Shown piece by piece: positions 8,550 to 17,556 of a DNA stretch of 34,153 nt. The DNA comes from Polyangiaceae bacterium (GTDB taxonomy: Bacteria > Myxococcota_A > Polyangia > Polyangiales > Polyangiaceae). Numbering within the stretch: position 1 is the stretch's first letter; the number at the start of each line of letters is the position of its first letter. Below the pieces are notes generated by a model. It searched no databases. It was not told the origin of the DNA and was given only the letters and a program-made list of their open reading frames with translations. Location of the stretch: NCBI GenBank assembly GCA_016933275.1, contig JAFGBI010000296.1, positions 1-34,153 of the forward strand, in the 5' to 3' direction. A program made the translations under genes and the position numbers.

Positions 8550-9896
8550 GTGGAGCTCTCGGGCAAGTGCGTCGTGGTCGTAGGGTTGGGCCAGAGCGGC
8601 GTGGCCGCCGCCCGACTCTGTCGAGCGCGGGGGGCCCGGGTGGTCGCCACGGACACGGCTCCGCTCGGGTCGCTCTCCGCGGCCGCACGCGGGCTGGAGG
8701 TTGAGCTCCTCGCCGGGAGCCACGAGGGGGTTCCCTTCTCCACGGCGGATCTCGTGGTGGTGTCCCCGGGCGTGCCGGCCCTTCCGGAGCTCGCGCGCGC
8801 GGAGACCCAAGGGGTCGAGGTGATCGGAGAGCTGGAGCTCGCCGCTCGGTTCATATCAGCGCCGGTGGTGGCGGTCGGTGGGACCAACGGCAAGAGCACG
8901 ACTACCATGCTCGTCGGGTGCATGCTCGAAGCGGCGTTCGACCGGGTCTTCGTCGGCGGCAACCTCGGGACACCCCTCGCTGCGGCGGTCGGATCGTCGT
9001 GGGACTGCGTCGTGGTCGAGGTGTCGAGCTTCCAGCTGGAACGGATCCCCCGGTTTCGACCGCGGGTGAGCGTCCTCCTGAACATCACGGACGACCACCT
9101 GGATCGGTACCCCGACGCGGTGGGCTATGCGCGCGCCAAGGGCAACGCCTTCGTCAACCAAGTTGCAGAGGACGTCGCCGTCATCCCCCACGGTGACCCG
9201 GCTTGCCTCGCGCAGGCTCTCCGCGGCGCTGGTCGGCGGGTCACCTTCGGGCCCGGGGGCGCCTTCTCCGTGGAGGATCACGCGATCGTCGAGCGGCCAA
9301 GCGGCGAGCGCTACCCGCTCGTGGAGACGGAGATCCGTGGCGCACACAACGAACTCAATGCGGCAGCGGCAGCGGCGGCGGCGCGGGCCGTGGGTGCTGC
9401 CCCCGACGCGGTCCGGGCAGGGCTCGCTCGGTTCCGGCCGCTGGCTCATCGGATGGTGCTGGTGGCCTCTAACCGCGGTGTTCGATACTACGACGACTCG
9501 AAGGGCACGAACGTTGGCGCCGCGGTGACGGCACTCCGCGGGCTTCCCGAGGCGCGCGCGGTCCTCATCGCCGGTGGTCGCGACAAGCTCGGCGCCTACG
9601 ACGACCTCGTCGCCGCCCTCCTCGAGAAGGGCCGCGCCGCCGTCCTCATCGGTGAGGCAGCTGACCGGATCGAGGCGGCCATCGCGGGTCGCGTACCGGT
9701 GGTCCGAGCGGTGGACATGGGGGAGGCCGTGGCGCGGGCAGCCGAGCTGGCTCGTCCCGGCGACGCTGTGCTCCTCAGCCCCGCTTGCTCTAGCTTCGAC
9801 ATGTACCGGAGCTACGCGGAACGGGGTGATCGCTTCGCGGCTGCCGTCCGTTCCCTCGCGGCCACGCCGCCGGCCGCCGACGGAGGCGAGCCGTGA
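8550..9896 (+). CDS. murD: UDP-MurNAc-L-Ala:D-Glu ligase MurD
   Basis: This 448-aa cytoplasmic Mur ligase adds D-glutamate, the second residue of the stem peptide. The N-terminal Rossmann domain starts VVVVGLGQSGVAAARL. The ATP loop is G111-T-N-G-K115-S-T-T. EVSSFQLERI, LNITDDHLDRY and YYDDSKGTNVGA are characteristic MurD motifs, as is SPACSSFDMYRSYAERGDRF near the C-terminus. The start is GTG 8550, six bases after the mraY stop. The gene ends in a GGAGGCGAG ribosome-binding site for ftsW and overlaps its start. Confidence 0.96.
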   Translation: MELSGKCVVVVGLGQSGVAAARLCRARGARVVATDTAPLGSLSAAARGLEVELLAGSHEGVPFSTADLVVVSPGVPALPELARAETQGVEVIGELELAARFISAPVVAVGGTNGKSTTTMLVGCMLEAAFDRVFVGGNLGTPLAAAVGSSWDCVVVEVSSFQLERIPRFRPRVSVLLNITDDHLDRYPDAVGYARAKGNAFVNQVAEDVAVIPHGDPACLAQALRGAGRRVTFGPGGAFSVEDHAIVERPSGERYPLVETEIRGAHNELNAAAAAAAARAVGAAPDAVRAGLARFRPLAHRMVLVASNRGVRYYDDSKGTNVGAAVTALRGLPEARAVLIAGGRDKLGAYDDLVAALLEKGRAAVLIGEAADRIEAAIAGRVPVVRAVDMGEAVARAAELARPGDAVLLSPACSSFDMYRSYAERGDRFAAAVRSLAATPPAADGGEP

Positions 9897-11161
9897 ACGC
9901 CCTGATGCGGACGTTTCGTGTGCTCCTGGCGCGGTCTGACCGCACCGGTCCGGTCGATCAGGGGTTGGCGGCGGTGGCCGTGGCGCTCATCGGTTTCGGC
10001 GTCGTGATGGTCTACAGCGCGAGCGTCATCGAAGCCACGATCGATTTCGGGGACGCCCAGTTCTACTTGAAACGGCAGGTCCTGTATGCGCTCGGGGCGC
10101 TGCTGTTGATGGGGCTGTTCGCTCGCATCGACTATCACAAGCTTCGCCCGTTCACCTACGGCGCACTCGCCGTCGTCACCCTCTTACTCACGCTCAGCGT
10201 GCTTGGCTTCGGACACACGGGTGGTGGTGCGGCGCGCTGGCTCGCGGTCGGACCCGTGCACATTCAACCTTCGGAGGCGGCGAAGCTTGCGCTCATCATC
10301 TGGCTCGCCTACTCGCTCGACAAGAAGCAGGAGCAGGTCAAGACCTTCTGGATCGGCGTGCTCCCGCACCTCATCATCGCCGGCGTCATGATGCTGCTCT
10401 GCCTGAAGCAGCCGGACTTCGGCGGTGCCGTGGTGCTGCTCGCGCTCACCTTCACCATGCTGTTTGTCGCCGGGGCACGCCTACACTGGCTCGTGCTCGT
10501 GAGCATGGGGGGGTCCCTGGCCGGGTACTGGCTGGTGCGTTTTCGGGCCTATCGCTGGGATCGCATCATGGCGTGGTGGGACATGGGGGAGCACCGTCAG
10601 GATCTCGCCTATCAGCCCTTTCAGTCGGTGATGAGCTTCGGATCGGGCGAGCTCACGGGGCTCGGGTTGGGCAGGGGACTGCAGGTGCTCTATCTCCCGG
10701 AGGCGCATACGGACTTCATCTCCGCGATCATCGGCGAGGAGCTGGGGTTCGTCGGAATCCTTGTGCTCTGCACGGCGTACCTCCTCATCGTCGCGCGGGG
10801 CGTGCGCATCGCATTGAGGGCCGAGGACGACTATGGATCACACATCGCCTTCGGGATCTCGGTCCTCTTTGGTCTGCAGGCCCTCCTGAACATGGGGGTG
10901 GCGATGTCGATCCTGCCCACCAAGGGGCTGACGCTCCCCTTTGTCAGCTACGGGGGCTCGTCGCTGCTGGTGAGCGCGGTGGCGATGGGGATCCTGCTCA
11001 ACGTCTCGCGCGGTCGCGAGACCGGGAAGGGCAACTCTCGAGCGCGCGGACGTGGACCGGAGGCCAGCGCGACCGTGGTGACGGCGGCGGGATTTGCGGT
11101 CAGCCGCCCGCGTCCATGCCGGGACCCCATGGGTGGCGCGGTGGCGGAGGAGGCGACATGA
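9893..11161 (+). CDS. ftsW: Septal peptidoglycan glycosyltransferase FtsW (SEDS family)
   Basis: This 422-aa SEDS-family membrane protein polymerises lipid II at the septum in partnership with FtsI. Roughly ten transmembrane helices are visible from about residue 25 to 370. SEDS signatures include GVVMVYSAS, ARWLAVGPVHIQPSEAAKL, PDFGGAVVL, YQPFQSVMSFGSGELTGLGLG, HTDFISAIIGEELGF and LPTKGLTLPFVSYGGSSL. The hydrophilic C-terminal tail of about 45 residues is Arg/Gly-rich and probably cytoplasmic. GGAGG lies six bases before the GTG start, which overlaps the murD stop. The stop overlaps the murG ATG. Confidence 0.97.
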   Translation: MNALMRTFRVLLARSDRTGPVDQGLAAVAVALIGFGVVMVYSASVIEATIDFGDAQFYLKRQVLYALGALLLMGLFARIDYHKLRPFTYGALAVVTLLLTLSVLGFGHTGGGAARWLAVGPVHIQPSEAAKLALIIWLAYSLDKKQEQVKTFWIGVLPHLIIAGVMMLLCLKQPDFGGAVVLLALTFTMLFVAGARLHWLVLVSMGGSLAGYWLVRFRAYRWDRIMAWWDMGEHRQDLAYQPFQSVMSFGSGELTGLGLGRGLQVLYLPEAHTDFISAIIGEELGFVGILVLCTAYLLIVARGVRIALRAEDDYGSHIAFGISVLFGLQALLNMGVAMSILPTKGLTLPFVSYGGSSLLVSAVAMGILLNVSRGRETGKGNSRARGRGPEASATVVTAAGFAVSRPRPCRDPMGGAVAEEAT

Positions 11162-12309
11162 CCCGTCCGGCGATCGTGTTTGCGGGTGGCGGTACGGGAG
11201 GACACGTATTCCCTCTGCTCGCTGTGGCGGACGCGCTCCGGCGCATCGCGCCTGCCGTCCAGCCCATCTTCGTCGGCACCGAACGCGGCATCGAGACGCG
11301 GGTCATTCCCGAGCGCGGCTACGAGCTGGTGTTGGTCGAGGTGGCGCCGATTCGAGGATGCGGGGTAGCTGGCGCTCTTCGTGGGGTCGGCAAGGCGGCG
11401 GCCTCGGTGCCGGCCGCGGCGCGCCTGCTCGCGAAGCGGCGACCGCGGGCGGTGTTCTCGGTCGGCGGGTACGTGGCGGGTCCCATCTCGCTCGCCGCGC
11501 GCCTCAAGGGGATCCCGCTGGCTCTGCTCGAACCCAACGCCGCCATTGGCCTCTCCAACCAACTGGTCGCGTCGGTCGTGAGTCGCGCGTACACCGCGTT
11601 CGCCGAACCCGAGCGGCATTTCCGACCGAGCGTCGTGCTGCGGACCGGGGTGCCCATTCGCGATGGCTTCGCTCCTCGGCCGTACCAGCGGGGGTTGAGG
11701 CAGCTGGCCGTGCTGGTGCTCGGAGGCAGCCAGGGGGCTCGGACGCTGAACGAGTCCATCCCGCGGTCGCTTGCGCAGGCGCGCACGCCGGTGCGGGTCG
11801 TCCACCAGTGCGGACGCATTCACGAGGCGGAGACACGTGCTCTCTACCTCGAGCTCGGCGCGGGGGACCGTGCGGCGGTCGTCCCGTTCATCGAAGACAT
11901 GCCCGCGGCGATTGGCGCGGCGGACCTCGTCGTCAGTCGATCGGGGGCGAGCGCGGTCAGTGAGATCTGCGCGATTGGTCGGCCGAGCCTCCTCGTACCG
12001 TATCCATTCGCCGCTGCCGATCACCAGCGGTGCAACGCCGAGTCCCTTGCGGGTGCGGGCGCTGCGCTGATGGTCGCCAATGACGCCGCCACGCCCGAGC
12101 GGATCGCGACGGAGCTCGACCGGCTGGCGAGCGAGCCGGGCCGGTTGGAGGCGATGGCAGAGGCGGCGCGCAGGTTCGGTCAGCCGGGGGCTGCCGAGGC
12201 GATCGCGCGTGACCTGCTCGCGCTCGCTGGTCTGGACGCCGAGCGGGAGGGATCGAACGCTGGGAGTGCGAGCGCCGCCGAGGCGTCGAGCAGACCAAGG
12301 AGCCCATGA
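11158..12309 (+). CDS. murG: Lipid II synthase MurG (GlcNAc transferase)
   Basis: This 383-aa GT28-family glycosyltransferase adds GlcNAc from UDP-GlcNAc to lipid I at the cytoplasmic face of the membrane. The glycine loop GGGTGGH occupies residues 10-16. FSVGGYVAGPISLAARLKGIP, LEPNAAIGLSNQL, VLGGSQGARTLN and SRSGASAVSEICAIGRPSLLVPYPFAAADHQRCNA-type segments follow; the last is the UDP-GlcNAc-binding region. A Ser/Ala/Glu-rich tail of about 20 residues extends past the usual end. GGAGGAGG sits four bases before the ATG, which overlaps ftsW. The stop overlaps the murC start. Confidence 0.97.
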   Translation: MTRPAIVFAGGGTGGHVFPLLAVADALRRIAPAVQPIFVGTERGIETRVIPERGYELVLVEVAPIRGCGVAGALRGVGKAAASVPAAARLLAKRRPRAVFSVGGYVAGPISLAARLKGIPLALLEPNAAIGLSNQLVASVVSRAYTAFAEPERHFRPSVVLRTGVPIRDGFAPRPYQRGLRQLAVLVLGGSQGARTLNESIPRSLAQARTPVRVVHQCGRIHEAETRALYLELGAGDRAAVVPFIEDMPAAIGAADLVVSRSGASAVSEICAIGRPSLLVPYPFAAADHQRCNAESLAGAGAALMVANDAATPERIATELDRLASEPGRLEAMAEAARRFGQPGAAEAIARDLLALAGLDAEREGSNAGSASAAEASSRPRSP

Positions 12310-13712
12310 TGTTCCGGGGACGGGTTCGTCACGTGCATTTCGTCGGAGTCGGGGGCATCGGGATGAGCGGGCTCGCAGAGATCCTGCGTTCGATGGAGTT
12401 TGATGTGTCCGGGTCGGATCTCCGCGAGGGGGGGAACACGCGGCGGCTTGGCCGTATGGGTGTGAGGATCGACGTCGGGCATCGAGCCGAGAACGTGCGC
12501 GGCGCCGACGTCGTCGTGTACTCGAGCGCCATTCGCGAGGAGAACCCCGAACTCGTCGCTGCCGCCACGCTGGGCATTCCCGTCATCCGTCGCGCGGAGA
12601 TGCTCGCTGAGCTGATGCGGGTGAAGTATGCCGTCCTCATCGCTGGTTCGCACGGAAAGACCACGACGACTTCGTTGGTCGCGACGGTGCTTCGTGCCGC
12701 CGGGTTCGATCCCACCGTCGTCGTCGGCGGGCGAATGGCCGCCCTCGGGAGCAACGCGCGCCTCGGTGCGGGCGACCTCCTCGTTGCCGAGGCCGACGAG
12801 AGTGACGGCTCGTTCCTGCAGCTCACGCCGACCATCGCGGCCGTTACCAACATCGACCCCGAGCACCTCGACCACTACCGGACCTACGAGGCGTTGAAGG
12901 CCGCCTTCGTCTCCTTCATCGAGCGGGTGCCGTTCTATGGGATTGCGGTGCTGTGCCTCGATCATCCCACCGTACAGGAGCTCTTGCCGCAGGTCCGGCG
13001 GCGCACCGCGACCTACGGTCTGAGTCCGCAGGCCGACTACTGCGCGCGGCAGATCCGATACGACCGGCTATCTGCGAGCTTCGTCGCCTACAAGAGGGGA
13101 GACTGCCTCGGAGAGTTTGCGGTTCGCATGCCCGGGAAGCACAACGTACTCAACACCCTGGCGGTGATTGCGATCGCGGACGAGCTCACGGTACCCCTCG
13201 ACTTGCTCAAGGACTCCCTCGCGACCTTCACGGGGGTTGCGCGTCGCTTCACCGTTGTCGCCGAGATCGGGGGGGTTGCGCTGGTTGACGACTACGGGCA
13301 CCACCCAGCCGAAATCGAGGCGACCCTCGCGGCGGCACGCCAGGCCTACCAGGGGCGCGTGCTCGTGGCATTCCAACCGCATCGGTATTCCCGCACTCGG
13401 CTGCTGTTCGAGGACTTCACGCGCGCCTTCAATGACGCCGACGATCTCATCGTCACCGACGTGTACGCGGCCGGCGAGGCTCCGATCGAGGGAGCCAACG
13501 GAGAGGCGCTGGCGCACGCGATCGGCCGTCACGGCCACCGTCGCGCTCGGTACGTTGCCGACCGGACGGTGCTCGCGGCCGAGCTCTCTCATGCGGCTCA
13601 GCCCGGCGATGTCGTCATCGCCCTCGGGGCAGGGGACATCAATCGAGTTCTGGACGACATCCGCGCTTCCATCGCGGCGAAGGTGGCCGCGGCCGGCGGG
13701 GAGGGGTCGTGA
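12306..13712 (+). CDS. murC: UDP-MurNAc:L-alanine ligase MurC
   Basis: This 468-aa cytoplasmic ligase adds the first residue, L-Ala, to UDP-MurNAc. The N-terminal motif HFVGVGGIGMSGLAEIL, the P-loop G114-S-H-G-K118-T-T-T, EADESDGSFL, NIDPEHLDHY, DDYGHHPAEIEATL and FQPHRYSRT are all diagnostic. Two adjacent ATG codons (12306 and 12309) are possible starts; AAGGAG lies three or six bases upstream respectively. The first overlaps the murG stop and is used here. In many related clusters murB and ddl follow, but here ftsQ begins directly in a GTGA overlap. Confidence 0.96.
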   Translation: MMFRGRVRHVHFVGVGGIGMSGLAEILRSMEFDVSGSDLREGGNTRRLGRMGVRIDVGHRAENVRGADVVVYSSAIREENPELVAAATLGIPVIRRAEMLAELMRVKYAVLIAGSHGKTTTTSLVATVLRAAGFDPTVVVGGRMAALGSNARLGAGDLLVAEADESDGSFLQLTPTIAAVTNIDPEHLDHYRTYEALKAAFVSFIERVPFYGIAVLCLDHPTVQELLPQVRRRTATYGLSPQADYCARQIRYDRLSASFVAYKRGDCLGEFAVRMPGKHNVLNTLAVIAIADELTVPLDLLKDSLATFTGVARRFTVVAEIGGVALVDDYGHHPAEIEATLAAARQAYQGRVLVAFQPHRYSRTRLLFEDFTRAFNDADDLIVTDVYAAGEAPIEGANGEALAHAIGRHGHRRARYVADRTVLAAELSHAAQPGDVVIALGAGDINRVLDDIRASIAAKVAAAGGEGS

Positions 13713-14605
13713 AGGGACGGGGCGCGAGACGTGGGCGCGGCGGCATCATCGAGGCGCCGCCCGAGCGGACCGACCTCGAGGAGAGCACCGCACCGCCCGC
13801 GAAACGGTGCCGGTATCCGTCGTCATCGGTTCGCACTCCCGCGTCCTGGGCGGTTGTTCTGTGGTCTGGGCTGAAATTGGTCGCCGGGCTCGCCTTGGTC
13901 GTGACGGTGTCGCTGGCGGTGGCATGGGGCGTCCACCAATACGCGTCGACGACGCCGCGTTTTTCGGTGGTGATCATCGACGTGGTGGGCAACCGGCGTC
14001 TGTCCGATTCCGAGGTTCTGCGACGGGCGGGCGTGGCGGAGGGCATGAATCTCTTCGTTCTCGACACGGAGGCAACCGAGCAGGCGCTGCTCGCCGTTCC
14101 GTGGATCGAGGAGGTGAAGGTTACCCGCGAGCTGCCGCGTACCCTCCGGATCGAGCTCGTGGAACGGGAGGCGGCGGCGGTGGCGGTGGTCGGCTCACGG
14201 TCCTGGCTCGTCACCCCGGAGGGGGTGCCGTTCAAGGAGCTCGCCGCGGGGGACCCGTACGATCTGCCGCTCCTCACGGGAGTGACCCTGGAGGATCTGC
14301 TGCAGGACCGGGAAGGGGCGGTCGGGCGGCTGAAGACGGGGATCGACGTCCTGCGCCAGTATGGACGTACCGCTCCCGGTCGGGTCCACGTAGCCCAGGA
14401 GGTGAACCTCGGCGAGGACGGCGGAGTGGTGCTGACCGTGGGGAAGCAGGGGATGACCTTCCACCTCGGCCGCGGGCAGGTCCGCCGGAAGCTCTTGATG
14501 GCCGAGCGCATCATCGCCCAGCTCGGCCGCCGGGGCCGGATGCCCGGGATCCTCTTTCTCGACAACGAAGCCCATCCGGAACGCGTGGTGGCCCGAATGC
14601 GGTAG
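13709..14605 (+). CDS. ftsQ: Cell division protein FtsQ
   Basis: This 298-aa bitopic membrane protein belongs to the FtsQBL complex. A basic, disordered cytoplasmic region of about 45 residues is followed by one transmembrane helix (about 47-74). Next comes a POTRA domain (about 84-155: FSVVIIDVVGNRRLSDSEVLRRAG... ending IELVEREAAAV) and the FtsQ beta-domain. The order fits DivIB/FtsQ, and the length is close to E. coli FtsQ (276). The GTG start overlaps the murC stop, and GAGGGG precedes it by a few bases. A 106-base gap to ftsA shows no clear promoter or terminator. Confidence 0.93.
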   Translation: MKGRGARRGRGGIIEAPPERTDLEESTAPPAKRCRYPSSSVRTPASWAVVLWSGLKLVAGLALVVTVSLAVAWGVHQYASTTPRFSVVIIDVVGNRRLSDSEVLRRAGVAEGMNLFVLDTEATEQALLAVPWIEEVKVTRELPRTLRIELVEREAAAVAVVGSRSWLVTPEGVPFKELAAGDPYDLPLLTGVTLEDLLQDREGAVGRLKTGIDVLRQYGRTAPGRVHVAQEVNLGEDGGVVLTVGKQGMTFHLGRGQVRRKLLMAERIIAQLGRRGRMPGILFLDNEAHPERVVARMR

Positions 14606-14711
14606 GCCGTCCGGCGCGCCTTGGGAAAATTTGGCCCGGATTCGGGGCACATGGCAGCGTCGGACCCGTCTCCGCAGAGGCCTCCGAGAACGGCAAAGCG
14701 GCGAGGAGCTG

Positions 14712-15992
14712 GTGAGCACGATGACCTACCAGGGGAGCTCGGAATCCGAAATCGTCGTCGGACTCGATCTCGGCACCACCAAGGTGACGGCGGTCGTTGG
14801 CGAGGTTGACGCAGAGGGGATCACGATCCTCGGTGTAGGAAACGTGCCCTGCCGCGGGTTGCGCAAGGGTGTCGTGAGCAACATCGAGTACACGGTGCGC
14901 TCGATTCGCGAAGCGATCGACGCTGCGCAGACGATGGCGGGGGTGGAGATCACTACGGTGTACGCCGGGGTGGCCGGAAGTCACATCCGAAGCCACACGT
15001 CCGACGGGGTCTGCGCGATCAGTGGACGTGAGGTGACCCGCATGGACCTCGAGCGCGTGCTCGAGGGCGCGCGGGCAATCCCCGTCGATGCGGATCGGAT
15101 GATCCTCCATGCCTTGCCGCGTGAGTACATCGTGGACAACCAAGACGGCATCCGCGACCCGATCGGGATGAGCGGGGTCCGCCTTCAGGTGCGGGTGAAT
15201 CTGGTCACGGCGGCGACCTCACCCGTGCAGAACGTGATCCGGAGCATCGAGCGCTGTGGGCTTCAGGTCGCGGACGTGGTCCTCGAGCCGCTGGCGAGCG
15301 CCGAGGCGATTCTGAGCGAGGACGAGAAGGAGATCGGGGTCGCCGTCGTCGACATCGGGGGGGGCACGACCGACCTCATGATCTATGCGGACGGAGGCAT
15401 CTGCCACACCAGCGTCGTGCCTGCCGGGGGGAACAACATCTCGAGCGACGTCGCTGCCGGACTGCGGACGCCGATGGCCGAGGCGGAGCGTCTCAAGCGT
15501 CAGTACGGCTGCGCGCTCGGACGGATGATCGCCGACGATGAAGAGGTCGAGGTCCCCGGCGTGGGCGGCCACGCCCCGCGCCGAGCGGCGCGGCGGCTCT
15601 TGAGCGACATCATCGAACCCCGGGTGGACGAGATCTTCAGCGAGGTCCGCCGCCGCGTGGAGGAGACGGGGATGCTGGAGCAGATCAGCTCCGGCTGCGT
15701 GCTCACGGGAGGGGCGGCGCTGATGGAGGGCATGATCGAGTGCGCCGAGGAGGTCCTCGGCATGCCCGTGCGCCTCGGTTCTCCCGTTGGTGTGCGCGGC
15801 ATCGTTCAGCTCGTCCAGGGCCCGCAGTACGCGACGGGCGTGGGCCTGGTCCGGTATGGCGCGCAGCAGATCCTCGACCAGCAGCTGCGCCAGGGAGCCG
15901 CCGCCGTCGCGCGGCCCATCGTTGAAGTCGAGCCAACGCGCGAGGTCCACCGAGGCAGAGGGTTCTTCGGGTGGCTGCGAGATGCTTTTTAG
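14712..15992 (+). CDS. ftsA: Cell division protein FtsA
   Basis: This 426-aa actin-like ATPase tethers FtsZ to the membrane. The phosphate 1 loop GLDLGTTKVTAVVGE, phosphate 2 loop VVDIGGGTTDLMIY and adenosine motif VLTGGAALMEGM are present. The final residues (RGRGFFGWLRDAF) form the amphipathic membrane-targeting helix typical of FtsA. The start is uncertain. GTG 14712 has GAGGAG three to five bases upstream; ATG 14721 would give MTYQGSSESE with a 12-base spacing. An upstream frame extension to 14631 looks non-coding (Arg-rich). A 160-base gap to ftsZ carries no convincing promoter. Confidence 0.96.
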   Translation: MSTMTYQGSSESEIVVGLDLGTTKVTAVVGEVDAEGITILGVGNVPCRGLRKGVVSNIEYTVRSIREAIDAAQTMAGVEITTVYAGVAGSHIRSHTSDGVCAISGREVTRMDLERVLEGARAIPVDADRMILHALPREYIVDNQDGIRDPIGMSGVRLQVRVNLVTAATSPVQNVIRSIERCGLQVADVVLEPLASAEAILSEDEKEIGVAVVDIGGGTTDLMIYADGGICHTSVVPAGGNNISSDVAAGLRTPMAEAERLKRQYGCALGRMIADDEEVEVPGVGGHAPRRAARRLLSDIIEPRVDEIFSEVRRRVEETGMLEQISSGCVLTGGAALMEGMIECAEEVLGMPVRLGSPVGVRGIVQLVQGPQYATGVGLVRYGAQQILDQQLRQGAAAVARPIVEVEPTREVHRGRGFFGWLRDAF

Positions 15993-16152
15993 TCGCTGAA
16001 GTTGGCCAGAGCTTGGGAGACAACCGACAAGGAACACCACGCGCAAGACCCAGGAGCCGCGAGCAACCAATGGGGAAGAGGCAGCCCCGCTCGCGATTCT
16101 ACGGGCCTCGTGCTGCAGCCGCGTGACGGCGCACCTCCGGGAGGCAAGGACG

Positions 16153-17406
16153 ATGAGCTTTTCCATCGATTTCGCGGAAGAAACCCAGCCCCACTACCAC
16201 GCTCGCATCAAGGTGATCGGCGTGGGTGGATCGGGCGGCAACGCGATCAATACCATGATCCATTTCGGCCTGGAGGGGGTGGAGTTCATCACGGTGAACA
16301 CCGACGCCCAGGCGCTGAACGCGAACCTAGCCGCAGAGAAGGTCAGCATCGGTGCCAACATCACGCGCGGGCTCGGGTGTGGCGCCGATCCCGAGCGCGG
16401 TCGCAAGAGCGCACTGGAGGATGTCAACCGGCTCAAGGACCTCGTCCGGGGCGCGGACATGGTCTTCGTGACCGCCGGCATGGGCGGTGGCACCGGCACC
16501 GGCGCCGCGCCTGTCATCGCGCAGCTGGCCCGTGAGGAGGGTGCACTCACCGTTGGTGTCGTGACGAAGCCGTTTCCATTCGAAGGACGGCTGCGCCAGC
16601 GGCGCGCCGAGAGCGGGGTCGCGTGCTTGAACGAACAGGTCGACACGCTCATCACCATCCCCAACGAGAAGCTGCTGCAGTTGGCCGATGACGATCTGAC
16701 GATGGTCGAAGCCTTCCGGAAGGCCGACGAGGTGCTGTTCCAGGCGGTGAAGGGGATCAGCGATCTGATCACCCAGGACGGAATCGTGAACGTCGACTTC
16801 GCCGACGTGAGAACGGTGATGAGCAACATGGGTCGTGCCCTCATGGGCACTGGGATGGCGAAGGGTGAGGGTCGTGCGCGCATCGCGGCGGAGCACTCCG
16901 TCACCTCTCCGCTCCTCGACAACATCTCGGTGAAGGGTGCGACGGGAGTGCTCATCAACATCGTGGGTGGTCCGGACCTGAAGATGCGCGAGATCCAGGA
17001 CGCGGCGGCGTACATCCAGGAGCAGGCGCACGAGGACGCCAACATCATCTTCGGCGCGACCATCGACGAGAACATGAGCGAAGCGATCAAGGTCACCGTG
17101 ATCGCGACCGGCTTCGCCGAGGTCGAAGCCGTGGCGCCCGTCGAGACGGTGAGCGAGGCGCGACGTGTGCCTGAACGGAGCGCGATCCGAGAGGCGGTGC
17201 CTGCACCGCGCGTTGCCGCGCGTCCCGCCGCCACGCTGCGCGAGCCAGTCCCCGTGCTGACCCAACGTCGGAGCGCGGTGGCGGCTGCGGCGGGTTTGCA
17301 GGCATCGGCTCCGGAGGTGCGCAGCCGCATCACCTTCCCCGCGGCGCCGGACGGCGACGACTGGGATACGCCGGCGTTCCAGCGACGTTCACAGCAGCAA
17401 GGTTGA
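16153..17406 (+). CDS. ftsZ: Cell division GTPase FtsZ
   Basis: This 417-aa tubulin homologue forms the Z ring. Motifs are IKVIGVGGSGGNAINTM, the tubulin signature GMGGGTGTGAAP near residues 110-121, TKPFPFEG, and the T7 loop NVDFADVR near 213-220. After the globular domain (about residue 325) comes a variable Ala/Arg/Pro linker. It ends in DWDTPAFQRR, a recognisable but divergent form of the C-terminal peptide that binds FtsA. ATG 16153 has GGAGG eight bases upstream and is preferred over the in-frame ATG at 16123. It is the last gene of the dcw operon and is followed by a strong hairpin. Confidence 0.98.
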   Translation: MSFSIDFAEETQPHYHARIKVIGVGGSGGNAINTMIHFGLEGVEFITVNTDAQALNANLAAEKVSIGANITRGLGCGADPERGRKSALEDVNRLKDLVRGADMVFVTAGMGGGTGTGAAPVIAQLAREEGALTVGVVTKPFPFEGRLRQRRAESGVACLNEQVDTLITIPNEKLLQLADDDLTMVEAFRKADEVLFQAVKGISDLITQDGIVNVDFADVRTVMSNMGRALMGTGMAKGEGRARIAAEHSVTSPLLDNISVKGATGVLINIVGGPDLKMREIQDAAAYIQEQAHEDANIIFGATIDENMSEAIKVTVIATGFAEVEAVAPVETVSEARRVPERSAIREAVPAPRVAARPAATLREPVPVLTQRRSAVAAAAGLQASAPEVRSRITFPAAPDGDDWDTPAFQRRSQQQG

Positions 17407-17488
17407 AACGTCCAGCGATGGCCGCTGACGGTGCGGAGTTCGATCGCGCCGTCAGCGATGGGTTGGTCTTCTCTGCGAAGTATGTGAC

Positions 17489-17518
17489 GCTGCCCCGACG
17501 TCTCGACGTCGGGGCAGC
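17489..17518. terminator. Perfect 13-bp hairpin between convergent ftsZ and DAHP synthase genes
   Basis: GCTGCCCCGACGT and its exact reverse complement flank a CTCG loop. The hairpin is very GC-rich and lies midway between the ends of ftsZ (+) and the DAHP synthase gene (-), where a shared bidirectional terminator is expected. Neither side has a run of T, so it may act without a U tract or mainly protect 3' ends. Confidence 0.65.
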
Positions 17519-17556
17519 ACCGCTCTTCGGCATCAGCTGGTGCAGACCCGCCGCCG

